This document shows, piece by piece, positions 32,113 to 41,370 of a stretch of DNA of 64,000 bases. Source of the stretch: Schizochytrium sp. TIO01 (Eukaryota; Sar; Bigyra; Thraustochytrida; Thraustochytriidae); NCBI GenBank assembly GCA_004764695.1, contig SMSO01000007.1:2363270-2427269 (forward strand), written 5' to 3'. The number at the start of each line of letters is the position of its first letter. Positions within the stretch are counted from its first letter, which is position 1. Made by a program: the position numbers and the translations under genes. Under the pieces are notes generated by a model. The model did not search any database. It was given only the letters and a program-made list of their open reading frames with translations, and was not told the origin of the DNA.

Positions 32113-34554
32113 TTACTTCTTCTGAGCGGCATCACGACGCTCAATGTTGCGCTCAAACGCCTTACGGAGAGTGTCAGTATCAACCATGAATGCGTAGGAG
32201 TCATTCTCCGGGTTAGCAGCCATCCAGCCGATCTCCTTGGCAAGACCCATGGTAGCATGTCCGCCAACAAAGTGCTTGTCGTACTTCAGGGTGTCAAGCA
32301 CCTGGTCGATTGTCATGGTGTCAGGGACGAAGCAGGGGAGACCAGTGGCACCAACAATCTCGTAGTGCTCGTCGACAACGTTCTCCTTACAAATGCCGAG
32401 GAGGTAGGCGACCTCAGCAGAGACACACATACCGATGGCAACGGCCTCACCATGGAGCAGAGGCTCATTGCCATGATGCCAGGAAAGGTGCTCGATGGCA
32501 TGGGCCGGGGCATGGCCATACTGAGGCACCATCTCGTTGTAGGCGTGCTCAGCGTTATAAGCTGGTCCGAGAGTAGAGACCTTCTTCTCCATGCATTCAA
32601 TAATAAGGCGAAGAAGATAGTCTCCATCGTGGAAGACCTCGGAGCGGTTCTCACCAGCGTCACGAAGAGGGTCGACGATCAACTTTGTGAAGTCAGTGCA
32701 CTGGCACACAGCGTGCTTAAGGGCCTCAGCGATACCATTGAGAATGTGGCGGTCACTGAGAGACTTGAGACAGTCAGGGTCCATGACGAGGTAATCGGCA
32801 GGGTAGTAGCAACCCAAGAGGTTCTTACCAAAGTCCTGGACGTTGAAGGCCTTCTTGAAATCACACGAGGCATCGCACATACCCATGGTGGTGGTCGGGA
32901 TGGTCACGAGCTTGATACCACGATACAAAGTGCCTGCAATCGTACCTGTGATGTTGTCTACAGTACCACCTCCGAGTGAGATGAGACAGGTGTGCTTGGA
33001 CACTCCGGTGGCGAGAATCTGGTCAACGATGCGGTGAAACTGCTCCTTATTTTTGTAAGGTTCAGTAGAGGGCTCACCAGAGTCATCCATGGCTGCAGAA
33101 GGAATGACAATCTTGTCAATGGTGAGCCCAGCGTCGCGGAAGCCCTGAAGGACCTCATCTGCGTAGAGACCGTCTACGATCTCATCAGTGACGAGATAGT
33201 TGTGAGCCTCATGGGAAACCTCAGGGACAATGGTCTTGCCGATGGTGGCAAGGTTCTTGAGGATGCCACGCTGGATGACGATCTCTGTCTCGAGGTATTT
33301 TCCGGGTCTCTCGAATCTGTTACGGAAGCATCCGTTCTCGTCGACTTCACAAGGCGTACGGAATGCCTGCGTTCCGGGATGTCCTCCACGCACACAGTAT
33401 TCGGAGTCCTTGTCGAGATCGAACCAAGGAGGGCTCACGAAGCGAAATCCGCGGTCAAGAGCGTTGATACGCTCCATCTGAGGGTTCGTAAGACGCCAGT
33501 CGAGTACATCGCGGTTGGCGTGAATTCGCTCTGGGTTAAGGCTCTTGGGGATTACAGTGGTGCCACGCTGGATACCCCACCGGAGGAGTACCTGGCCAGG
33601 CGCCTTGCCAACCTCTTCGGCGATCTCAAGAATGGTTTCGTCCTCGAGAAGCGAAGGGTCACCCTTGTTGCGGTAACCGACCTTGCCAAGAGGCGAATAG
33701 GCGATGACGTTCACACCCTCGGTCTGGCAAAGCTCAAGGAGGCTGGGTTGCTGGAGGTAGGGATGCATTTCAACCTCGAGAGCGAGAGGACGGATGTCGC
33801 ACTTCTCGAGAAGAAGCTGCAAGGTGCGAGCACCCATGTTGGAGACACCAAGGTAGCGCACGAGTCCGAGACCGACGAGGCGTTCCATGGCCTCATAAGT
33901 CTCCATGATCTGGTCGATGTCAGTTCCGTCATGAACAACGTCGTACTCAAACTCGCCTCCGAAATCTGGTGAGACCAGCTTGCCTCCCTTAGCCATGCGG
34001 TTAGGCCAATGCATCATGTAACAGTCGAGGTATTCGACTTGGAGGTCCTTCAAAGTGCGACGGCAGGCATCCTCCACGTCTTCCGGCGCGGCATCCCAGC
34101 ACCAAAGCTTGCTACATACAAAAAGGTCATCGCGCTCGACAAGACCTTCATCGAGGGACTCGGAGATGGCCTCGCCAACCTCCTTCTCGTTTCCATACAG
34201 TGCGGCGCAGTCAATCATGCGGTAGCCCTCTCCAATGGCGACCTTGACGGCCTCCTTTACACGGTCACCATCCTTGAACTCGTTGAAGGTACCGAATCCG
34301 AGGAGAGGAACAGCCACTGTAGGTTGTGAGACAGTGGAGCTGGTTCGGGAGCGGGTCTCGATAAGGTCATCGAGGGTGCTGAGAGCGGCAGAGCTATAGT
34401 TGGAGCTCATTTTGGTCTCGCTCTCAGAGCTGCGGAGAGAATCAGTGGTGCGAATGGCATCATCCTTGGAGGTGTTGTCTACAACCTTGGGGGTCAGGAT
34501 AGTGTCTTCCTGCTGCTGCTGGGTCTGCTGCTCGATCTGATTGCTGATGGCCAT
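32113..34554 (-). CDS. Aldo-keto reductase / sugar-phosphate cyclase fusion
   Basis: An 813-aa two-enzyme protein. Residues 1-80 are Gln/Ser-rich. Residues about 82-370 form an aldo-keto reductase (NADPH carbonyl reduction) with the full tetrad Asp115, Tyr120, Lys149, His182, a GVSN motif near 237, and the cofactor site VIPKSLNPERIHAN. After a linker (373-420), residues about 421-800 form a dehydroquinate-synthase-fold cyclase that uses NAD and a metal. Metal ligands are Glu610, His681 (GHAPAHAIEH) and His701 (LLHGEAVAIGM). Key cyclase residues are GGGTVDN (528-534), Lys567 in FKKAFN, and GKN (576-578). Asn534 and the lack of GGKTGVN argue against true dehydroquinate synthase and point to the 2-deoxy-scyllo-inosose synthase branch. 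Substrate and product are inferred. The ATG (AAAATGGCC) is well placed. Codons are strongly C/G-ending, unlike neighbouring genes. Family calls are firm; the cyclase subtype is moderate. Confidence 0.9.
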   Translation of the reverse strand: MAISNQIEQQTQQQQEDTILTPKVVDNTSKDDAIRTTDSLRSSESETKMSSNYSSAALSTLDDLIETRSRTSSTVSQPTVAVPLLGFGTFNEFKDGDRVKEAVKVAIGEGYRMIDCAALYGNEKEVGEAISESLDEGLVERDDLFVCSKLWCWDAAPEDVEDACRRTLKDLQVEYLDCYMMHWPNRMAKGGKLVSPDFGGEFEYDVVHDGTDIDQIMETYEAMERLVGLGLVRYLGVSNMGARTLQLLLEKCDIRPLALEVEMHPYLQQPSLLELCQTEGVNVIAYSPLGKVGYRNKGDPSLLEDETILEIAEEVGKAPGQVLLRWGIQRGTTVIPKSLNPERIHANRDVLDWRLTNPQMERINALDRGFRFVSPPWFDLDKDSEYCVRGGHPGTQAFRTPCEVDENGCFRNRFERPGKYLETEIVIQRGILKNLATIGKTIVPEVSHEAHNYLVTDEIVDGLYADEVLQGFRDAGLTIDKIVIPSAAMDDSGEPSTEPYKNKEQFHRIVDQILATGVSKHTCLISLGGGTVDNITGTIAGTLYRGIKLVTIPTTTMGMCDASCDFKKAFNVQDFGKNLLGCYYPADYLVMDPDCLKSLSDRHILNGIAEALKHAVCQCTDFTKLIVDPLRDAGENRSEVFHDGDYLLRLIIECMEKKVSTLGPAYNAEHAYNEMVPQYGHAPAHAIEHLSWHHGNEPLLHGEAVAIGMCVSAEVAYLLGICKENVVDEHYEIVGATGLPCFVPDTMTIDQVLDTLKYDKHFVGGHATMGLAKEIGWMAANPENDSYAFMVDTDTLRKAFERNIERRDAAQKK

Positions 34555-35302
34555 TTTGTATTCTTGTGTTTTCGTTCTACTTGTACAACTACTGCTCTTT
34601 CTACAATAACTTGTTGGTGATTTGTTATCTACAGGAGTTGTGAATTTGCTTTGCTTTCGATTTGTTTGCTCGAGAACTCTTCGAGTTGAGGTTTTGGATT
34701 TGCTGGCTTGGAATTTCGGGTCTGCTGATCTTGAAGGTCTTGCGAATAAACATAAACTTTTGAATTATAAAAGTCCAGCTTCGTTTCTTTCTCAGAACAA
34801 ACAGACAGACGCTAGGAACCTATTAGGACTCGGTAGACTTTACCCTTTCTTTCAAATTTATTTATAATAAAAATGAAGAATAAAATATTTATTACTTTAC
34901 TTCTTCCCATTGTGTGTGAGAGGAGAGGAGAAAATGATTCTGCAAAAGAACAGTTTGTTCGCAGATACGGAGTGACAAATTCTCCTTTGTGATTGCGTGC
35001 CGAGAGAGTCTGTGGGTAGCTAGGTTTGCTCTAGAGGTACCTTCGCGTGCGTATGTTGCGCTCGTCAATCTGAAGTTCTGCAGCTTTACCTATCCAGTGC
35101 GCAGCTTCTTTCTAAGTGACTCATTGTGTTAGCTCTTGTCTCACTAGCCAACTGTCACAGCCATTCTGCATGTTCAAGTTCTTTCCATCACGTTCAATTT
35201 AAAAAAAAATCGTCTGCGCATCATCTTTACTTCCACCATCGTGGAGGGGATCGATGATCTTCGTCCCCCTTCGCTTCCTCTGTAGTCGGAACTTTGAGCA
35301 AG

Positions 35303-35326
35303 TCTCTCTCTCTCTCTCTCTCTCTC
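35303..35326. repeat. (TC)12 microsatellite
   Basis: 24 bp of perfect TC. Read from the leftward reductase-cyclase gene it is a GA tract about 0.75 kb upstream of the start codon. A role in its promoter is possible but unsupported. Confidence 0.85.
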
Positions 35327-36444
35327 CCTCTATTTCTTTCTTTCTTTTGTCTTTCTTAAACTCAAGTTGTTTGCTCGTTCCTTGCCCTTTCGTTTGTCGG
35401 CGTCTTGAGCCCTCAGCTGCGTAGTGGGCAGTGACCTCAAGCCCGGCTCCTTTGTCTCAGGCTGCTTCGAGTAGAAATCATGCGCTGCAGGTCGAGTTGA
35501 GAAAGGGGAGAAAGTGGGGTTTCTTGCATTTTCCCGCTTTTCATGATCTTGCATGATCCATATCTTCCTTCCGTATGTCTCCTTTGCATTTTTCCTGAAA
35601 GAGTGAAAGAAAGAAAGAAGCAACAAAGAATGCAATGGAGAATTCCCAAACCTTCCAAGTGTGCAGTGCTGAACAGCATCGTCACTCTCAATTTTTTCTT
35701 TCTTCTTTCTTCTTTCTTCTTTCTTTTCTTCTTACTTCTTTCTTCTTTCCCTTCTTTCCCTTCTTTTCCTTTTCCCCGTTGTTTCTCGTGCTTTTCTACA
35801 GAAATGGTAAAAGTGCTCCTGCTTCGTTTTCTCGATCATTCTTCTTTTCCTTTCTTCACGCTGCGGCGTCGACCCCTCACTCTTCGCCTCTTTCTTGTAC
35901 CGCATGCGTGTTCTTCAGTCCCTCCCTCTTCGGCCGCGGTGCATGCTTGCAAAGCAACGCAAGGCCTGCCAGTCTTCTTGATATTTTCGCTATTCTCTCT
36001 CACTCAACATCAGAGAGCCGCGTCGCTCCCTTTCTTCATCCACCTCCCACGCCCTCTGCTCAGCCCTCCCTTCGAGCTCCAAGTCTTTAGCACGATAGTA
36101 GTAAGGGCGCCACCGCCCTCGCTCGTCTGATCTTCAAACTGCACGCGATACCGCTTGATTGTGAAGCTGCACTAGATGCACCTAAGCACAAACCATGCAA
36201 GCTTATGCTGTTTCGATTGAGGTGCGGCATGCCGGGTTTTACGAAAACCTGCAGGCATGTTGTATCAAAAGATGCGTAGAGCTGCAAGCTTTGCAATCTG
36301 AGCAGAGACAGTTTATTCACCTTCAGGCTTGTCATTGAATCGAGCAATATTCATGTTTCTTATTTGACATCATTTGCAAAAGCGGATGCTGTAAGAGGTG
36401 GAGAATTTGCATGTTCTACTAGAGTAGCCCTGCGTCGACCCCGT

Positions 36445-36691
36445 GCACAATGTTGTGCTAAACCACTCCTTGTGCAAAACAGCATTCGCAGCAGCAAAAA
36501 TGATCTTAATTCACTGCATTGGATCTCCACAATCTTGTGCTAAACCACTCCTTGTGCAAAACAACATTCGCAGCACTAAAAATGATCTTAATTCACTGCA
36601 TTGGATCTCCACAATGCTGTGCTAAACCACTCCTTGTGCAAAACAACATTCGCAGCAGTAAATATGATCTTAATTCACTACATTGGATCTC
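36445..36691. repeat. 82-bp minisatellite, three copies
   Basis: Three head-to-tail copies of an 82-bp unit with few differences. Each contains GTGCTAAACCACTCCTTGTG and ends with CATTGGATCTC. Equivalent GTGCTA points are at 36455, 36537 and 36619, so the period is exactly 82. There are no unique spacers, and the period is not a multiple of three. Confidence 0.93.
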
Positions 36692-37310
36692 GGCCGCTCG
36701 CTTTCCTTCGGAAGATTATCAGCAGCCAAAAATGCATTCTTTTCTGAGAAGAAATCGGATGAATACATCAAATTTGATGGAGTTTTCTGAGCAATCTAGT
36801 ATCAGGCAGGGACCAGCCCCCGAAGGAGGACCAAGAACTTGATGTTCAAAAATCCAATAAACAGAAGTCAAGATCGTTCCCCCCACTTCTTCGTCCGCCT
36901 AGCAGCCTCGCATGTTTGTCTGGCACTCCTTGTTCTTCTCTTCTTCAGCCAGGCCTCGGTCCTCGTGATTCCCAAGGCCCAGCCCCCAAAGTAAACCGTC
37001 ATCACCACTGTGCTCACCTGAAACAAGAGTGATGCAGCGTACTTTTCCACTCCATACTACGACACCTTGGGAGACAGCGCTCGGTCTACCACGGTACACA
37101 CCGGGTGGAAGGTTAATTAAGGGACTTGAAAGGAGAGACCCCGCGCACTCTTCTTCTTTCTTTCCTTGGTCTTTCTCCTGTCCAAAGCTTCCTCCAAGTC
37201 CAAACTCACACCTGCCCCATCATACTTATTTATTTGGGCTGGTAAATAGATAGATAAATAAACTAATAAATAAACTGATTAATAGATGGATACAGCATAC
37301 CTCGGTTGAT

Positions 37311-37345
37311 CATCATCATCATCTTCTTCTTCTTCTTCTTCTTCT
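37311..37345. repeat. (CAT)n(CTT)n microsatellite
   Basis: Four CAT units pass directly into about seven CTT units. Confidence 0.85.
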
Positions 37346-38399
37346 ACTATTTGGAAGGCATTTGCGAGGCCAGAGATCATAAGCAAACATGCTGCACGTG
37401 GGATCTAGTGGCTGGCCTGGCAGTGTAGAGCGACGCGCCAAGAGCTCACCAGCAAGCCACCGCCTTCTTAGTGTGGCAGTGCGTGTCGTCCTATCTTCTG
37501 TCGAGTCTCCGCTTCTTTAACGGAGATCCTTCCTTGCACGGACCAGGCCTCTGCATGTCTCTAAGAAGGTAAGTAAAGTGTCTAGCTAGTGAGAGGCACT
37601 TAAATCCTGTAAATCTGTAAACCAAAAAGTCACTCTCAGGCCAAGTTTATTCTTGAGAAATAAAGTATATCGCAAAACAGCTCGCTCCGCAAAAGCAACC
37701 CCAGCTCAATCTTTCATGATGAGCTACTAAGTACAGTGTCTCCTCGGTTAGTACGAGGAGTCGAAGATGAAGTTGAAGATGAAGTTGAAGTTGAAGTTTG
37801 AAGACAAAAATGAAAATGAAAATAATGTTCAATTTAATCTATATTTGCACTTTTTTAAAATTAAATTTTTACTTTTTATTTAATTATTAATAATAATAAT
37901 AATAGTAATAAAAGGATCATCATATGATTATCACCCCAAGATCCCAAAGCCTCCTCTGCCGAGTACTTCGATGGCGACAGACAGCAGACACAAAGCCCGC
38001 GTCCCTCTGCACGACCTGGCTTCTAGAGACACATTGGGTGAGTCATAGAACGTCCATGGCTTCGATGGTTCGCGCGAGAATTCCCCGCGGCACAACCACT
38101 TTTCATGAATCACTTACACAAGGAACTCTAGCTAGAGAAGCATTTGAACGCCTGCCTTGCAAGCAAGCAAGGATCACTACATTTAGTTGTGATCTGGAGA
38201 CTTCTCGAGGGTATAGGGAGGAGGAGGCCACGAAGTCAAAGGCAAGTTCCGTGTCTCGAGAAGTAAATAGTCAGCTAGCCAGCTGGCCATCTATCCATGC
38301 ATGCATGCATCCATTCACGTAGTAGTCAAACTATGTGCTTGCTCCAAGGCGGCTTCGGCTTCTCAAGGAGGGTCGTCGTGAGGTGCAAACGCCAGCCTG

Positions 38400-38499
38400 A
38401 CATACATACACACAAACATACATACAAACATACACATACATACACACATACAAACACATACATACATACATACATACATACATACATACATACATACAC
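38400..38499. repeat. (CATA)n microsatellite
   Basis: About 100 bp of CATA with interspersed CACA/CAAA units. The right half (38455-38497) is nearly pure. Confidence 0.9.
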
Positions 38500-38680
38500 T
38501 CAGGAAACGCCTGGCTCTGGTAGCGTCGCGGCGAAGAACTCGCAGAGGCGGCTCCTACGAACCACTCGCTTGGCAGGACAGGCAGCCAAGAGGAGGCCGA
38601 CAGACAAGGAGGAGTCACGCTCGAGGGCGATGAATGAAGACCTCGGGCGGCAGCTGTCCGGTGTATCTCAAGCTAGCTAT

Positions 38681-38730
38681 GGAATGGAATGGAATGGAGT
38701 GGAGTGGAGTGGAGTGGAGTGGAGTGGAGG
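38681..38730. repeat. (GGAAT)3(GGAGT)n pentanucleotide repeat
   Basis: Ten tandem five-base units. The first three are GGAAT and the rest GGAGT, with the last changed to GGAGG. Confidence 0.92.
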
Positions 38731-38781
38731 GGGGTTCCTGCGACGCCAGACCTTCCTTGGAGTTCTTGAGAGCGGGGATGC

Positions 38782-38860
38782 ACGCACGCACGCACGCCAA
38801 CCAGTCAGTCAGTCAGTCAGTCAGTCAGTCAGTCAGTCAGTCAGCCAGCCAGCCAGCCAG
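38782..38860. repeat. Compound (ACGC)4 / (CAGT)10 / (CAGC)4 tract
   Basis: Three tetranucleotide repeats lie almost end to end: ACGC at 38782-38797, CAGT at 38802-38841 and CAGC at 38842-38860. The CAGT to CAGC switch is a single base change, so one probably arose from the other. Confidence 0.92.
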
Positions 38861-39091
38861 CGTCCAGACTCCGGAGCCCGGCGGGTTTCTCGCCAAGAAC
38901 TCTTGAGCTAGACGGCGAGGCCTGAGGACTTGGCCTTGCCCAGCCAGAGATAAATCATCGCGCAGCATCGAGAGAGGCCTCCAAGCGCAAGACAAGACCG
39001 GGACGAAGGCCGTCGAGATCGCTCCGCACCGCAGGATGGCTTGCGTGCCGACTGGCTAGAGAGAGCTCCAGAGTGGAGACGAATTAGTAGT

Positions 39092-39092
<1 letters not shown>

Positions 39093-39149
<57 letters not shown>
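39093..39149. repeat. (CAG)19 trinucleotide repeat
   Basis: 57 bp of perfect CAG with no interruption. It is not inside any convincing frame. A pure run of this length should vary between isolates. Confidence 0.95.
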
Positions 39150-39150
<1 letters not shown>

Positions 39151-39369
39151 TACTTGGATTTGAACCTTGGGACTCGGCGGCGATCTTGTGGGAGTTCGTG
39201 AGCGGGTTTTTCGATCAACGCACAGCGTCAGAATCGAAAGGAGTGCAGTGGAAGAGAAGCGAGTGAAGTGGAACAGCTCGCGTGCGGCGAAGAAGCCGTG
39301 GTTGTCTGCCTACTTGGATACTTGGATGCACCGCGATGCCAAACTAAGACAGCAGAAGAGCAGAAGAGC

Positions 39370-39370
<1 letters not shown>

Positions 39371-39414
<44 letters not shown>
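39371..39414. repeat. (GACA)11 microsatellite
   Basis: Eleven perfect GACA units. A second, shorter CAGA tract of the same family occurs at 40454-40480. Confidence 0.95.
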
Positions 39415-40453
39415 TCTTGAAAGATCAGAATAGCGACAAGCACTTCAACGCCACTCAAGCCCGAAGTTCTACTACGAGGCCCAAGGGCGATGGCATTGCC
39501 TGAGGTTTCATAGCATTCCAACCTACAACATTCGTCCCAGGTTCTGAAAGCAAGTTGAAGGCTACAAATTGAAGATGTCCCACTACTAGTGGAGAAGAAG
39601 AACTGAAGTTGAAAACATTTTTAAAAATAAATCTAATAAAATTTAAATTTTTAATTTTTTTTTAAACTTAAAATTCAAAAATTCAAAAGCAAGCCTCTCA
39701 GTCTTGGAGTTGGTACTACTGCTTGTAAGGAACAAAAGGACTTGCGCTGTGCTTATTCGTGTAGTTTCTGGCGTTCGATTTCTATAATTCTCAAGCGATT
39801 GGCATTGCCTCTTTTCCTCGCGCCCTCTTGTCTGACTACGTAGCAGCCGGCGGATTAGTGCATCCACGGCAGGCTGGCTCGAGGCAGATTCGCTCCTTCG
39901 AGCGTAGCTGTGAACGATTCTGCCTTCACACCGTGGCTACCGAAGCACCTAGCTACTTATAGAAAGACCAGCCCCGAGCTCTGTTCTCCTTCCTCGCGGT
40001 AGTACCTCTCAGTAACCACTAAGTGGGCACCAATCAACAAATCATGGTACCTTTTCATGACTAAACTACACTAAACTACACTAAACTAAACAAACATCTC
40101 ATGAAATCAATCCTTGTGCAAATAGATAATAGGTGTAGCACCTAGCTAGCTACTAGCTAGCTGCTACTCTACTACTTGTAACAATGGTTTCCCCGGTGAC
40201 GCTGAGAGCGTTCTGCCCTCAGCTTCTTGACGAAAGGGAGGCCTCAAGGAGACCTGAAGGAGGCCTATCGACCCATAATGGAGAGGAAGCTTGGCAACTG
40301 CCGAGTTGTTGCGGCCGCCGCGCTATTCTCGTTGGTTTTCAGAATAGGCGTCGAGTTGTCTCCGTCTTGCGAAGATCGTTGACAGGGATCTCCGCCATCG
40401 TTTTGGGGCGAAACAGTGGAGTCATGGTTGGAAGGAGACACGGCAATCAGCAG

Positions 40454-40480
40454 CAGACAGACAGACAGACAGACAGACAG
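40454..40480. repeat. (CAGA)n microsatellite
   Basis: 27 bp of CAGA repeat. It shares its unit with the tract at 39371-39414. Confidence 0.9.
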
Positions 40481-40933
40481 CCTGGCCAGAAGGAGTACTA
40501 CACTGGCAGCAGGCGCATGGACTTCTGGAGCTGGACTAAGCCGGGCTCTGTCTGTTGATGGGATCATCGAAGGAGACTTATCTGCACCGACCTCGAGATG
40601 CCGGAACGCCAGTTCCTCACGTCCATGAGCGGCAGGCGGCTGCTCGAGGGGCGTTGACGAGGCCAAAGCTGAAAGAAAGGGCCCGAGGCTGGCTGGCGGC
40701 TGGCTGGCTGGAGTATCTCTCTAGCTAGAGCCAGGAAGGGCACAGCAATATTCCAGAGACAGAAACTAAGCGGAACTTACCTCTTTGGCACTTGCTCTCC
40801 CTGCATTAACGTGTGGGACAGCACTGAGGGGAGGCGACTACTACCTAATACCGAGCATCTACCTACCTACTACCTACGTGCTGTTTCCCGCTATTACCAT
40901 ACCACGACTCTCACTCACTATTCGGAAGTACAA

Positions 40934-40968
40934 TCAGTCAATCAATCAATCGATCAATCAATCAATTC
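40934..40968. repeat. (TCAA)n microsatellite
   Basis: Imperfect TCAA units with one TCGA interruption. The unit equals the TTGA tract at 19663 read from the other strand. Confidence 0.85.
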
Positions 40969-41345
40969 TCGCGTTCGGTAAAAAGGCGCGAAAGCTAAAG
41001 CGTAGTACCTAGCTGCCTAGGCGCCCCTAGGCCTAGCTAGCAATGGGTAGGGTTTGTGTTACTTATTCACGCGTAGGTTATTAGTAGTAGTAGTGATGAG
41101 AGACACGCGTCTGAGAGCCTCTCCACTCGCAAGTTGCAAGTTCGCAGGTTCTGCCTACTAGTATGCTATTAAATTATCCAAAAACTAAACTAATGAAAAA
41201 AAAAAATTAAAATTAAAAAAGCACTTTCAATAGTTATTTTCAATTGTAAACATCATTCAAGGAGTAGAGTTTTCTCGACCAATACTATCTTCCTGAGAGA
41301 GGAGGAGAGTCCTCAACTTGAACTCGCAACAGTTCAAGGAACTCA

Positions 41346-41370
41346 TAGCTAGCTAGCTAGCTAGCTAGCT
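41346..41370. repeat. (TAGC)6 microsatellite
   Basis: 25 bp of perfect TAGC followed by two AACT units. AGCTAGCT words recur nearby (40140-40165). Confidence 0.88.

Noticed and set aside
32113-33300. Cyclase half as a shikimate-pathway dehydroquinate synthase
   Set aside because: The GGKTGVN loop and the Asp after GGG are absent. Eukaryotes also usually carry this step in the large AROM protein.
32257-33972. Plus-strand frames of 240 and 326 codons opposite the reductase-cyclase gene
   Set aside because: They are mirror images of the strongly biased codons of the real gene. Their proteins match nothing and the minus-strand frame has clear enzyme motifs.
35543-36130. A 195-codon frame rich in Phe, Leu and Ser
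   Set aside because: It is the translation of a C/T-rich tract. A second phase across the same tract is equally open, so there is no sign of selection on one frame.
36445-36691. CRISPR-like array
   Set aside because: The 82-bp units abut directly without unique spacers, and the genome is eukaryotic.
38297-38911. A 204-codon frame with His/Thr/Tyr, Gly-Val-Glu-Trp and Gln-Ser-Val-Ser repeats
   Set aside because: It simply reads through the CATA, GGAGT and CAGT microsatellites in turn.
39155-39200. Possible tRNA T-arm (GGATTTGAACC) on the minus strand
   Set aside because: The neighbouring bases do not form the T-stem, and no A-box or acceptor stem is found at the right distance.
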